Under the pieces are notes generated by a model, which was not told where the DNA came from, searched no databases, and saw only the letters and a list, made by a program, of their open reading frames with translations. The position numbers were made by a program, and so were the translations under genes. This document shows positions 53,301 to 64,000 of a stretch of 64,000 nucleotides of DNA, one piece after another. This DNA comes from Amoebophrya sp. A120 (lineage: Eukaryota > Sar > Dinophyceae > Syndiniales > Amoebophryaceae): positions 62,001 through 126,000 of the forward strand of contig CAJINV010000017.1 in NCBI GenBank assembly GCA_905178155.1, read 5' to 3'. The stretch's first letter is position 1. The number at the start of each line of letters is the position of its first letter.

Positions 53301-56300
53301 GAAAGCGGCGAAGATCGTATTTCGGTGGACCGAAATTTTAAGGGAAGGCAGCAAATCGAAATTCCGGCCTTCTCCAGCCTAGATTTCCTTGCCTCACTCT
53401 TCCGCCTCCCGGAACTCGCGGACCGAGGGGAATTGAGCCAGTGGCCGCCGGTGCACTACCCGGCAGAGGTGGAGGGTGTTACTATCGAAAATTGCGATGG
53501 CACTTGTTCCTCGTCGAGAGGGAAAAGCTACAGACCCACCCCGAGCCCGTCGATCAACAGCAACATGCTGTGTTTCTACGACCAAATGGTGCGGTTGGCG
53601 TGCGGGCCGGTAAATGGTGCGAAATTGCTCGACCACTACGACGAGCAGGAGGATGCACGAGCAATGCCCTGTGCGGCACATCGACATCATAGCAGGCTGC
53701 TCAAGCAGCAGATGGTGGTGAATTTAGGAAAGCTGTATCCAAGAAAAAACACCCATCCCCATCCAATTTGTCATGCAGAACATGCATAAAATCCGCTATA
53801 TGTCATGTAAAAAATGGATGGGGATGGGTGTTTTTTTCTCGATAAGCTGCTAGGAATTTTGGAAGCAGACAGGAATAAAACTACGTCAACTACTTTACTT
53901 ACGCCAGGAAATAGTAGAACAGTAACAGCAGGTCAAGAAGGGCAACGCAACTACAAAATCGATGCCGCGAGACAAAAGCTTTTGCAGTTTATCGACCAAG
54001 AAACAGTGGCAATTCATCTAGGGAGCTGCGCTGATCTCCATTCCAAGCAGAATGACGCGTCGAAGAGCGTGCCGGAACAAGAACAAACTGTCCCTCTCCT
54101 ACGCAGCAGCTCGAGCAGCTCCGCGAGGACATGTTCTTCACAACTAACAAGTGTGAACAACCTCCGACAGCTGTTTTGGGACAAATATCGCATCTTCCTT
54201 CTACCGGACCCCGCGTCCCGATTGCGCTGCAAAGATCGAGGACCACCAGCGCCTGCTCCAGGTCTTTCTGCAGCGGCAATGGAGAACAACAACAAAGAGA
54301 GCGTCGATATTCAAGGCGGTAGAAACAAAAAACCCAACCCGAAGAGCAAAAAGAAGAAGGATAAGGCAAAAACAAGTGACAGCAAGAACGCAACATGCTC
54401 GACGTCACGACCCGTGATCCAGCCAGGAGTAGAAAGTGAACAAGCAAAGCCGCGTGGTGATGAAACTTCAACTTCTGTGGATTTTCATCCCGAGTGCGAG
54501 TTGCGAAGGGTTGCGCAGAGTGTTAAGGCGATTCGTGGTTTAATTGAGAACAGTATCGCCCTGGCGGACGCCAGACAACAGGTGGACGATGCGATGGCGA
54601 TGCAGGAAATTGAAGACGATTCTTCAGGAGAGGATAGTAGCGTGATATCCGTCGCTGTCCGCTCAGAGCCATGCGCCGTGGTGAAGAACATTGCTGATAC
54701 AACAGAACAACAAAATAACTCTCGCCGTGCTTCATCGCCTAAACGTTCCAACCTTTCATCTGGTTCGACCGACAAGAATGCCGCTATCTGCAGCAGTATT
54801 GTGCGTGAGCAGGAGATCCCGGTGCCTCTCCTCGCAGATGAAGGTTTGCAAGCTGCAGGGAAAGAACAAGTGGTTCGTGGCGTACTAGCAGAGAAAGAGA
54901 CTGTCAACATGAACGTCGAAGACCCGCCAAATAACGTGACAGCAGCTATTTGTGTCGATGATCTCACCGCACCAGACCACGCGGACCAGCAGCAAAATGT
55001 TGATGCCCCACAGCTGTTGATTGGACAAGAACAGCTTGACGAAGCTGAGGATCAGCATGATGTCGAATCGCGTGATGTTGAAAACCAGGCACTACATCAA
55101 GGTGGGCAACAACTAACCGCGACTCTGAGTGTAACTTCCTATCCCTACGACCCGGAAAATCCGCCGCGGTCCGAGTCGGAGGAGGACGGGATCGACGAAA
55201 ACCAGAACAATCCGCCGTGGTGCGACGAAATTAAGCAGTGCCGACCGGTCATTTTTGGAATTCGGGAAGAGGAGGAGGAGGACATTGACGAAGAAGATGA
55301 CTCCTTCGAAGAAGTAGACTTGATGAACGAGAGCATCCTGAACTACTTGCCTGGCAATTTGGACGACCAGCACGAAGGACTATTTTTACCAACCCAACCC
55401 CTGCACCCAAACGCCGTGTTCCTCAGCACTACCGCGAGAGCGTCCGCCGGGGCGGGGGGTTGGATTGATTTCGAAGTCCTCGATGAGCAGATGAACTCTC
55501 GTGGTGCAACTTCTGAGATGGCGCCAACATCGTCGCAGGGGAACTACCGAGCAGCGGAAAAACTGGCGGCGCCACATCACGGGGAGAGGGCACGACCAGC
55601 ACACGAGAAGTTATACCACTCGACTTTGCCGAACGTGCACGATGGAAAACAAGTACCGGGAGGTGAAACAAGCATTGTTGATGCATTCGACAGTCGTTGT
55701 ACTGTGGACCAGCGAACCTTTCCCGAAAAAGAAACCAGATCACCTGGTGCACGATCAGTTGTTCAATCAGATTTATCGTTAGCAGAACGTGGAAGCTTCT
55801 TGAGTCCGAAGCCGAGCACAACTTCCGCTCCTCGACCAGACCCTCAGCCCTCACTTGCGCAGGTGCTCCAGACGAAAATTCTAGCGCCAGTACGGGAGCG
55901 ATATTGCTGCACGACCACGGCAGTAAATCTTCACAACATGGACGACGACCACGGGGGACCAAAGGAAGCCGAAGACGCAAAGCTGCAGCGGATTTCGGTG
56001 GAAGCGGAAATTGGCAAGATTTTGTCAAATCTCGAAGCCTTAACCGAACAGGAAAAGTTTGTGGAGTTGTACCAAACACCTACGGCAGACGAAGTTCTCG
56101 ATCAGCAGGCGATGAGCACAACTAGAAGAGCAGCTACTTACAGGAACCACGAACAGGAGTTGAAGACCTTGGTTCGGAGGCAGGGCGAGGAGATGGCGGA
56201 TGTGCTACGAAGAAATCAGGCGGCGATGTCTTCTTCTTCTTCTTCTCGAAGAAATAAGAGCGGAACAACAAGCGGAGCAAATGCTTCTACAACTTTTGCA

Positions 56301-59300
56301 GCTGAGCACGACGTTGCTAGCGTTCTCGCTTTTTCTATTGTGTGCAACAAAATCTGCTTCTCCTCTCTTGATTCTTGCAAGGATTTTCTAAAAGTCCAGA
56401 TCTTCATCCTCTTTCTGCTGGACCCAACCATCGCGAACGCCTCCCTCCAGCAGCTCTGCGTGCAGTTGACGTACGAAGCACTTCAGCAGCTCTTAGAGGT
56501 CGAGAATCTCCGGAACTACGGACGAAACTTCCTCCAGTACCAAATGATCTTGAAGAATTGCGCGCATTTCCTTGGGCAATTGACGCTGGCGCAGAACCGA
56601 CCGTTGAAGAGCAAATTCTTGGATTTGAAGGGGTTGCTGAAGCTCGCCGATGAACAAGAGGAGCTACAAGGAGTTGACCAACATCAGCGGCAACATAGAA
56701 ATAGAGACCGTTTTCAGTTAGTGGGCATCGTTCTCCCCTTCGTCACCACCATTCTCCGGTCCTGTAAAGCCAGCAAGGTGTTCTGCCCAAAGAACCCGTG
56801 GACGGAAGCGATCTTAACCCGGTTGGCGGAGCTGTGGGGGGCCGCGATGAATCCGATGAATGCTGTTTGTGACGCAGATGTTGCGGATCAGCATCTGCGT
56901 CAGCGCCAACAGCAGCATCGCCGTCAAAGTAGTACATCGAGAGTGCAGCTGGACAGCATAAAGCGGAACGCTTTTCTGGAAGTGGACTGGCTTTTCAAGG
57001 AACTGGGTTTGAAAGTGGAAACTTATTGTGCCGATGTAGCAAATACGAACACAATAAACACCAGTTCTGGGGTCGTGGTAGCATCCCACGGAAGTGGTGG
57101 ACCGACAGGAGGGGTACAAGAGAACAGTGTCTGTGGTCCAGCGACAACTCTGGAAATCGATGTCGTGGAAGACATCGCCGCTCTGTTTGGAGATCAGAAT
57201 CTGCAGCAGACAGCGTATAATACTGGGGTCATAGAACTACAACTAGACCAAACAGATTCACGTGGGGCAAGAACAGGAGCGGCGTCTCGAGTGCTGGAGC
57301 AAGCGGCTCTGGACTCGTTCTTGGGCAAGCGAAGCAGAAACGATGTAGCTTTATTTCAGCAGCAAGAAAAAGAAAAAGTAAGGGACCCCGAACGGTGTGC
57401 AGCTGCAGCGCCCCGATTTGCCTCGGAAAATGATCTGCAGAACACGATTGACGTGGCTTTTTCGGATGTTTCAATGTCTGCTGCAGCAGGACAAAGTCAG
57501 AGAACGGCACAGGAAGACCTCAAAGATAAGCCTCCAGGTACTGCAAGCGCAATTACCACTGGCACGACGACCACCGGCGTAGAAAGTTTTCCCATCGAAA
57601 CCGCATCAGGTCCTCCACCTCCTACTTCTCTCGAAAAAATCGTCGCGAACGCCTTCCAAAGGGCAATCGACGAGATCCTGCCCAATGTCGAGGAGCGCGC
57701 CGTTTCCATCGCCTTGCAAAACACCACTGCGGTCGTGAAAAAAGACTTCGCCAACGCCACCACGAGTTTCGCTTTCGCGGCTGCTAATCAACAGCATGTT
57801 GCGAAAAACAATACAAACTTGATGACGACGGGCACTTCGGCTGGTGATTCTTGTTCCGATGCTGACAATCTTCACGCGAAGCAGCGTGAGGACGATCGCG
57901 AGGTGGAGAAGAAAGCGGCGCAGCTGATGATCACTTCGGTCGCTGGTTCCTTAGCCGTGGTGCTTTCGCAGGAAGCGCTGTGGAATACCGCTTCGTTTTA
58001 TGTCGAACAGGATTTTGAGGAATTGTCGGGGACCACGAGGTTCGATTCCGAAGTAGTGGTCAAAGGCTTCGAGGAAGACTCCGCTGTCTTCGACATGGTG
58101 TTCCACAAGGAATTCTATACCGGCTGCCAAAAAATCGAGAAGGCGATCGTAGAGAAGAGCTTGGAAGCGATTGAGCAGCAGTACCGCGGGGAGAGGCAGC
58201 TTAAGGAATTATTACCCCTTGCTGGCTTTAACGATGAAAAGGATGGCGCAACAAGAACCACTAGAGGTAGAACTGCAAAGGAGGCGACTGGTACTGAGCA
58301 CCAGGAAGACGTCGTCGACCATGACCAAGAACACAGGCAATGCCCCGCCGCTCAGGTTGTATTTGTACCACCACAGGAGAAGGAGATCCTTTCCCCATCC
58401 TGCCTACAGATCTACAAAGATTTCATGAATTTGAAGCAGAAAGAGGCCGACACAGCTAACGGTGCAATAAATACAGCGACTTGGTCCGCCGTCGCAAACT
58501 CCCCCTCGACCACTGCGTCGAGTTCGCAAGCGGGAGGTGGTGGGCTCGGGTTTACATTTCCGTCCGATGAAGACTTAGTTGGGCATCAGAACAATGTTGC
58601 GCCGCGGGGGCAGCTGCAGCAGAGTTGCAAAACGGGAAGCGCAGCTCCTGTCGCTGCGGCTGAGACAGAGAACTACATTAGCGCGGCAAGTAGTTTTCAC
58701 AACTCTTACGGTCATCATTCTCAGAAAGATCACCATCTGCAGACCCTTTACCCGACACTGTCGATGTCTAGTTCGTCGTCTGGCGCATCTTCGGGGGCGT
58801 CAAACGAAAAAGCACAAGAACCTCGCCCCGCTGGTAGTAGCAGCACACGAAGTCTTAAAGATGTTGCTCATGATCCCCCACGTCCTGCGCGGACAAAGTC
58901 ATATCAAGGAGGTGCGGGTAGAGGAAAGGGCAAAAATCCGCCGAGCTTCTACGAAGATCAGGAATCATTTCTTGCGGACGAGTACCAAAAGCAGGCTCAA
59001 GAGCAACGGTATCACCACGTCGAGTCAAGGAGGATTAGTCGTGCTCAAGCTGACCACATCCATGAGGATCTTCCACTCGCGATCAAGATCGTGAGCAGTA
59101 GGGATGTGGAAGTAGCACAACTGGAGCATGATCCGCATAAACATAATCCGCAGCCGCACCAGCAACCACACTCGATTTACGACACTTTTTTTGCAGCTCA
59201 AAGTCGAGTGCAGGAAGACGACGAGGCGTCTGCTTATCAAGGCCGAAGAACGTCATCCCATGATAAGACGCTTGGCGGTGATGTGTCGAGTGGCTCGGTC

Positions 59301-62300
59301 TATGATGAAGTTGCTCATCCCTGTTCTTCTGCTTCTCCAGCGGCGACAAAGGCCACGACGGGTTGTACAATTTCTGTAGACGTGGACAACACCGCACAAC
59401 TGACACTGCAGGCCGCCCCAGTGTCTTCGAAAAGCACGTCGAGATTGCCAAAAGAGTGCTTCGAAAATCTATCAGCAGAGGAGGACGCCCGCGGTTCCTC
59501 GCCGCAATCAGTGCAGCTGTCGAAGAGGAAGACGAATGAAGCGAGAAGAACAAGTCCTACTCTCGCTGACAGTGTTCCCATTGCCGCAGAGACCGCAGGT
59601 GGGGGCGCTTGGTCAGCAGGGGTGCGTGAAGGCACAGAAAAGAAGCGGTCGCCGCCCAAATATCCTTCGGGTGACCCACCACCCGGACTTGAGCCGCCTG
59701 ACGATCCGGCACTTCTGCATCAGGGGCCAAATAGCTTCTCGGTTTTTCCATCCTCAAAGCACAGATCAACAGACGTCAAGACAGCAGGAGCAAGTGGTGC
59801 AGCTGGTACGACTAGTACCACCACCACCGTCAAGGTGATTACAACGGGCGCCGCAACATCAGCTACGGCTGCGCCGGCACCGACGGGCGCAACAACGAGA
59901 CACCAACACACAGCCGCTCACGATGTGCAGCAACCGAACAACCGTGCTCGTGCTCTTGTTCAACAGAATCATAGCCACTACCTCCAGCACCAGCCCGTCG
60001 AGCTGCACTTCTGCCCTTTACCAGAAGTGACGCAATGGCTTATCGCCTTCGAATGCAGATTCTTCCAAAGATCTACTAGTAGGAAAGCGAAAGAAAAAGG
60101 AAATAATATCTACTGCAAGTATGATGACGAAACAGAAGCAGATTTAGCCAAGCCACCAGTCGATCGCCTGTATCAAAAATTCCGCGAAGACCCCAATGCG
60201 GAGCTTTTCAAGCGGATGAAAGAGCTGCCAAAGATGCTGATACGGAACCAGTTCAACTTTTTTGAGCTGCAGGGGTACCCTCAAAAGCACACTGGTTCTT
60301 TGCCGTTGACGGTGTCAGCGGCAAATCCCGGATCTATTTCAACAAACAGCTCCAGTTGCTATCTCCACCCTTGCCTCACCTCGGAGATCCTTCCGGCACT
60401 CGGCGGCTGGGATTTTTTCGATCTGTTCTCGAACGAGCAACTGATCGGGGTTTACGTTTCCTGGCGGTTTTTCCAAACCGGTGTGGGTAAAGCCTGGCAG
60501 AACCACATATCGGAAGATGCCGCGCCGTCCGACCCGAGACCTCCTCCACAATTGGGGGCCAAACTACCTTCGGAAGAGCTGCAAGACAGGCGGGACAATA
60601 TCAACGAGGAAGACCGCCAGCGCAACAGAGAGAAACTCGATGGGGAGCTGACGTTTGAACTGTGTTTGGTGATTCTCAAGCTCATCAAAGAGGAATTTTT
60701 CCTGGAGGAAACATCAGTGCCCGAGTGTTACTTCGAGACCACTGAGCACGATGTTGGTTCAGCGAGCGCTGAACAGATGAAGGCGAACAAGACCAAATTG
60801 AATGTCAAACGAACAGCAGAAGGAGTAGGAGCTCCTGCAGCACGTCGTGCAACTACTTTTCCCGGCACCAGCGGTTCATCTCCTTTCAGCCGTGCTTTGG
60901 TCCGTTGGATTTTCTACTTTTTGCGACAGAAGGACAAGCAGTACGACAATGAAGTAAATGCGTTCCCGGGCGACCTCAAGTTCGTTCGCTTCGTGGTAGG
61001 AAATTTTTGCCGCTATGGATTGCTGGACGTGGTCGAACTTGACAAAACACTGCAAAGAATGGTGCAGCGCATGCACTTCAGGCTGATAAAAGACGGAAAA
61101 AAGAACGGGAAGATTGATGCTGAAATTGAAGTAGACACCAGCACGCGAGTAGAGTATGATCGGATTCAGCAGGTCGACCAGCTATTCCGAACGCTTGAAG
61201 CAGTGGAAAAGGCCGCGGCACTCACCAGGACTTCTAGTGCCGCTTCCACTGGAAGAACAGAGCTCGAGCCGCCCACGAAGACCACTACAAGAGGCTGCAA
61301 AAGGAGTCTAGCGGCCGAGCGAGAATTAGTTCTCAATTACACCAGGCAAGCGGCGAGGAGCCTCCTTCTCATCTCGACGTTGCGCGATGACGTAATGTCA
61401 GAGGACGTTGAGCATGAACAGGAAAACTATGCTACTACATCATCGGGGACTGCACCAAAAATAAACAGATCTGGTTTAGTTGTATCTGATTATGGCACTA
61501 TTCGAAATCAGCTCCGGGAAAGGGTGTACAAGAAAAGCGAAAGACTGTCGCGATTCTGCAAGGGCGAAATGAAATCTGAAGAAGACACGCGCGACGCACT
61601 TCGGTTGCAACAAGAGCAGCAGACCAGGAAAATATTCGAGTTTACAAGCCCAAGCCTCGTCTTGGAAAACAAACCGGAGGCGGAGCGAGCAGTTTCTCTA
61701 AGCAGTACCATCACCACGAGAAATGTGTACCGTTGGAAAGATTTTTGTAGCTCAACGGCTGCCGGATCGCGAAATCCCGCCGCGCACGACGAGCCGAGTC
61801 TTGCGTCGATGCCGGTTCTGTCTTTGTGGAACAGATGGCTTCGGATTTTCACGAACCAAGGCATAGGCACTAGTGCTATGGAGGGACTGCAACAGGCAGC
61901 AAGTTTCTCCGGAGGACGATGCGAAGCTGATGGACTTGGGCAATCACAACGGCAAGAGGAAATAGCTCGCCCTGCACATAATTCTTCCACTAGCATCGAG
62001 ATGATGCAAAACGAACGCAGCACCGACGCCGACCGCTCTACCAACAGAAGCGAGTCCGCCGCGAGTAAGAAAAACACTGGGACAATCTGGGATGACGAAG
62101 AAGACGAACACTCTGCTTCCTTGTCTTGCAGTAACGACCAAAGTAGTAGTAGCCACGAAGTTGACCAAGGACTGCATCAAGCTGCGGAAAACTACTCAAG
62201 TCTGGGCTTTCGACCTGAAAATAATCGACAAGGAAGCGTTGTTTCGCTGGAAACACATCTGGCGCTATTCGTTGAGGCGTTCTGGGAAAGTTTGATGACA

Positions 62301-64000
62301 TTCGCCTGTTCTAGTACTAGCAGTGGAGATGAAAATGCAGAAGTAGATCAGGCTACCGCGTTCGCCCGTTGCATGGAAGCTTGCGAGCTTTATTTCCAGC
62401 ACATTCTAGAGCGAGAAGTGCTCGTGGTCCAGAAGGTGACTGGAAGTGGAACCGACAACATCAAGGACGGTGCATCCGCTGCTGACGCATGGACGGGTTT
62501 TGTGAGTATAGTGATCATGACTTCGAGAGTTTTGGTAGGAAAGTTGCAACCTTTCGGAGCTGCAGTACCTGGCGAAACGGCAGGAGCTCCTTCATCCGGG
62601 GCCGCTCAATTCCCAGCTGCAAAATCGAAGACGGTGAACTCTTCCTTCGCAAACATGGTAGCGAGTATACAATCGCAACTCTTTACCCGCACTCTAGTGG
62701 TGCTGTCTCGCGTCGTGGATGCGAACCAAAGCGAAATATCCCAGGAGGGGAAGATGAAAGGCGGCACCAAAAGAACCGTAATTGGCCGGGCGGAGAAATG
62801 TCTAGTTGTACCGACAGCAGTTGTATTATCCGCCCGTATAGCAGCAGGCCTGATGCGGTTCATGAGCGGCATCCTGCGGACCGGCGGCGCTTTCTCAACA
62901 GGTGGAAGTTCGTCCTCTCCACAGCAGCCAGCTTTGCCCCTGACGGCGGTTTTGCGCGCCATTCACATCGAACAAACGGGAACAACAACTGGAGGCAACA
63001 CGTCCCTTCAGCCAGTGCGACCAGCTGTGACATCAGAGAGTGCACAGGAGCAAGCGCTGCCGGGGGTTGTGGCCGCCGAGGAGCAAGCGTCCACCTGCAC
63101 AAGAAGCATTTTCGCCGCCCCACCAGCGGTTATTTTCAGAAGCGGTCACATGATTTGTCTCCCCGCCTCTGCTGCCTCGCCAGCAGCATCAAGTGCAAGA
63201 CCATGCACGGCGCCAGCGCCAAATGGCATTTTGCTGAAGCAACAGTGGCAACTTTTATCCGCCATTGTCAGCTTCCTGTGGCACAGTAGCTCTTTTTTTT
63301 CCGAAGATCTTTCACGCGCAAAGGAGAGCGTCGCTCAGCATCGATCAGGAAGCAAGCAAAAGAACAATCGAGATGGACCAGTCCCCACTACAACCTTCCT
63401 GCACAGTCTTCTCAGCAGAGGGTTGCTTTGGGTGGAGCTGCTGCAAAGCCACAACTTTCTTCCCTTCTTGCTCAACTACAAGGACAGGAAAGGCTGGCTG
63501 CCGTTTTGCCGGCTGCTGGTGAAGTGGCTGCGGTTTCTGCACGCAGTTTCTGTTCAGTTGGAGAACTACGTGCACAATTCGAACAAGGGCAGCGGAAAGC
63601 GATTGAACCAAGCAGAAGTTCACACTAAGAGAAACGAAAAAGCCTCGAACTGTACGACCAAAACCGCCGAAGCTGCTGCTCTGGAGCCCAGCTTGAGGAA
63701 AACCACCGAGTTGCTTTTGCTCCTACTTCACGACTACCCGGACTTCCTGTCTGAGTACTACCAGCTGCTACTGAACGCCCTGCCATATGAAATCGACAAG
63801 CCGAAAAACTCCAGTACCCGTACCGCACAGGCACTGCAGCTAATGGTGCGTGGCGAGCAAAACCAAAACCTTCAACGTAGCACATACCGTCACGACTGTA
63901 CCACGAAAGGCCCTGCTACAGGCGATTGCTTCACGCAGATCAGAAACATCATCAGCTTTGCGCATCCAGCGAAGTTTTTCACAGAGCCGCCGAGTATCTG
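50397..64000 (+). CDS. NOT1: CCR4-NOT complex scaffold subunit NOT1 (CNOT1), extremely long, 3' end beyond window
   Basis: CDS join(50397..53735, 53850..>64000): 1,113 residues, then 3,383 more codons with no stop to the window end, at least 4,496 residues. NOT1 is the cytoplasmic scaffold that holds CAF1/CCR4 deadenylases, CNOT9 and the NOT2-NOT3 module. Seen in order: an N-terminal helical region; a CAF1-binding MIF4G at ~1945-2170 (LKNCAHFLGQLTLAQNRPLK, GIVLPFVTTILRSC, NPWTEAILTRLAELW, VDWLFKELGLKV); a CNOT9-binding helical bundle at ~2370-2550 (NVEERAVSIALQNTTAVVKK … LAVVLSQEALW); and the C-terminal NOT1 homology region near the window end (LLLLLHDYPDFLSEYYQLLL … QIRNIISFAHPAKFF). Human CNOT1 is about 2,400 residues; the excess is low-complexity Ser/Thr/Gln/Glu stretches between domains, especially 53850-56300 and 58200-60000. 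The only interruption is an introner at 53736; not removing it would stop translation in the element. ATG 50397 starts MKTDTMTSEQDEDEE. Confidence 0.87.
53736..53844. mobile_element. Introner element, TIR family E, in NOT1 gene (shortest, 109 bp)
   Basis: Starts TATCCAAGAAAAAACACCC and ends with the complement …GGGTGTTTTTTTCTCGATA; the arms pair through CCATCCCCATCCA. Perfect 5-bp flanks AGCTG at 53731-53735 and 53845-53849. Little more than two inverted ends around ~45 bp that include TGTCATGC. Excision joins NLGKL to LGILEADR and opens a frame of over 10 kb. Confidence 0.9.

Noticed and set aside
1-64000. CRISPR arrays, phage or bacterial operon features
   Set aside because: No regularly spaced direct repeats and no Shine-Dalgarno-led gene strings; the introns show a eukaryotic genome.

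Overview
This is a nuclear genome window from a eukaryote, most likely an alveolate and plausibly a dinoflagellate-lineage parasite of the Syndiniales/Amoebophrya type. The reasons are: genes broken by many short GT-AG introns; a nucleus-encoded N-terminal half of cytochrome c oxidase subunit II (COX2A), a split known from alveolates and some green algae; an 'ELNG'-type domain familiar from dinoflagellate predictions; every recognised gene on the + strand over 64 kb; and coding exons invaded by introner-like elements of the kind reported from Amoebophrya. The taxon is inference; the gene structures are read from the sequence.

Layout, all on +: S28 serine carboxypeptidase (47-3864); COX2A (4634-5780); HCN/CNG-like channel (6581-10505); small coiled-coil protein (11248-11691); low-complexity ORF (13350-14852); single-pass membrane protein with a Lys/Pro/Ala tail (15100-16057); ALDH12-type pyrroline-5-carboxylate dehydrogenase (17054-20705); CmcJ/AsaB-like oxygenase fused to glutathione S-transferase (21508-24420); very large OTU-type protease (25626-31968); tandem NTF2-like protein (33335-35716); four organelle-targeted cold-shock-domain paralogues (37358-38173, 38596-39420, 42006-42893, 43443-44423) with a coiled-coil protein among them (39883-41448); an ELNG-domain protein (45181-46278); methylmalonate-semialdehyde dehydrogenase (47106-49646); and NOT1, scaffold of the CCR4-NOT deadenylase, running off the window end (50397-64000, at least 4,496 residues).

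The most striking content is a set of 12 candidate introner elements (9 firm, 3 with eroded flanks). Each begins TAT, almost all end ATA, carries terminal inverted repeats (TIRs), and the firm ones are bounded by 5-bp direct repeats. At eleven sites they interrupt a coding region, and removing the element plus one 5-bp copy restores the reading frame and the family's conserved sequence; the twelfth lies directly before a start codon. They fall into several TIR families and share an internal GCATGACA motif. Most are not GT-AG introns. One has itself been hit by a 582-bp MITE with a 9-bp target duplication; another interrupts the catalytic-cysteine codon of ALDH12; three sit in one domain of the NTF2-like gene whose first domain has only ordinary GT-AG introns.

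Functionally the window leans to mitochondria (COX2A, two amino-acid-catabolic aldehyde dehydrogenases, four CSD proteins with presequence-like N-termini) plus mRNA turnover (NOT1) and ubiquitin editing (OTU). No rRNA, confident tRNA, CRISPR array or bacterial operon feature was seen.
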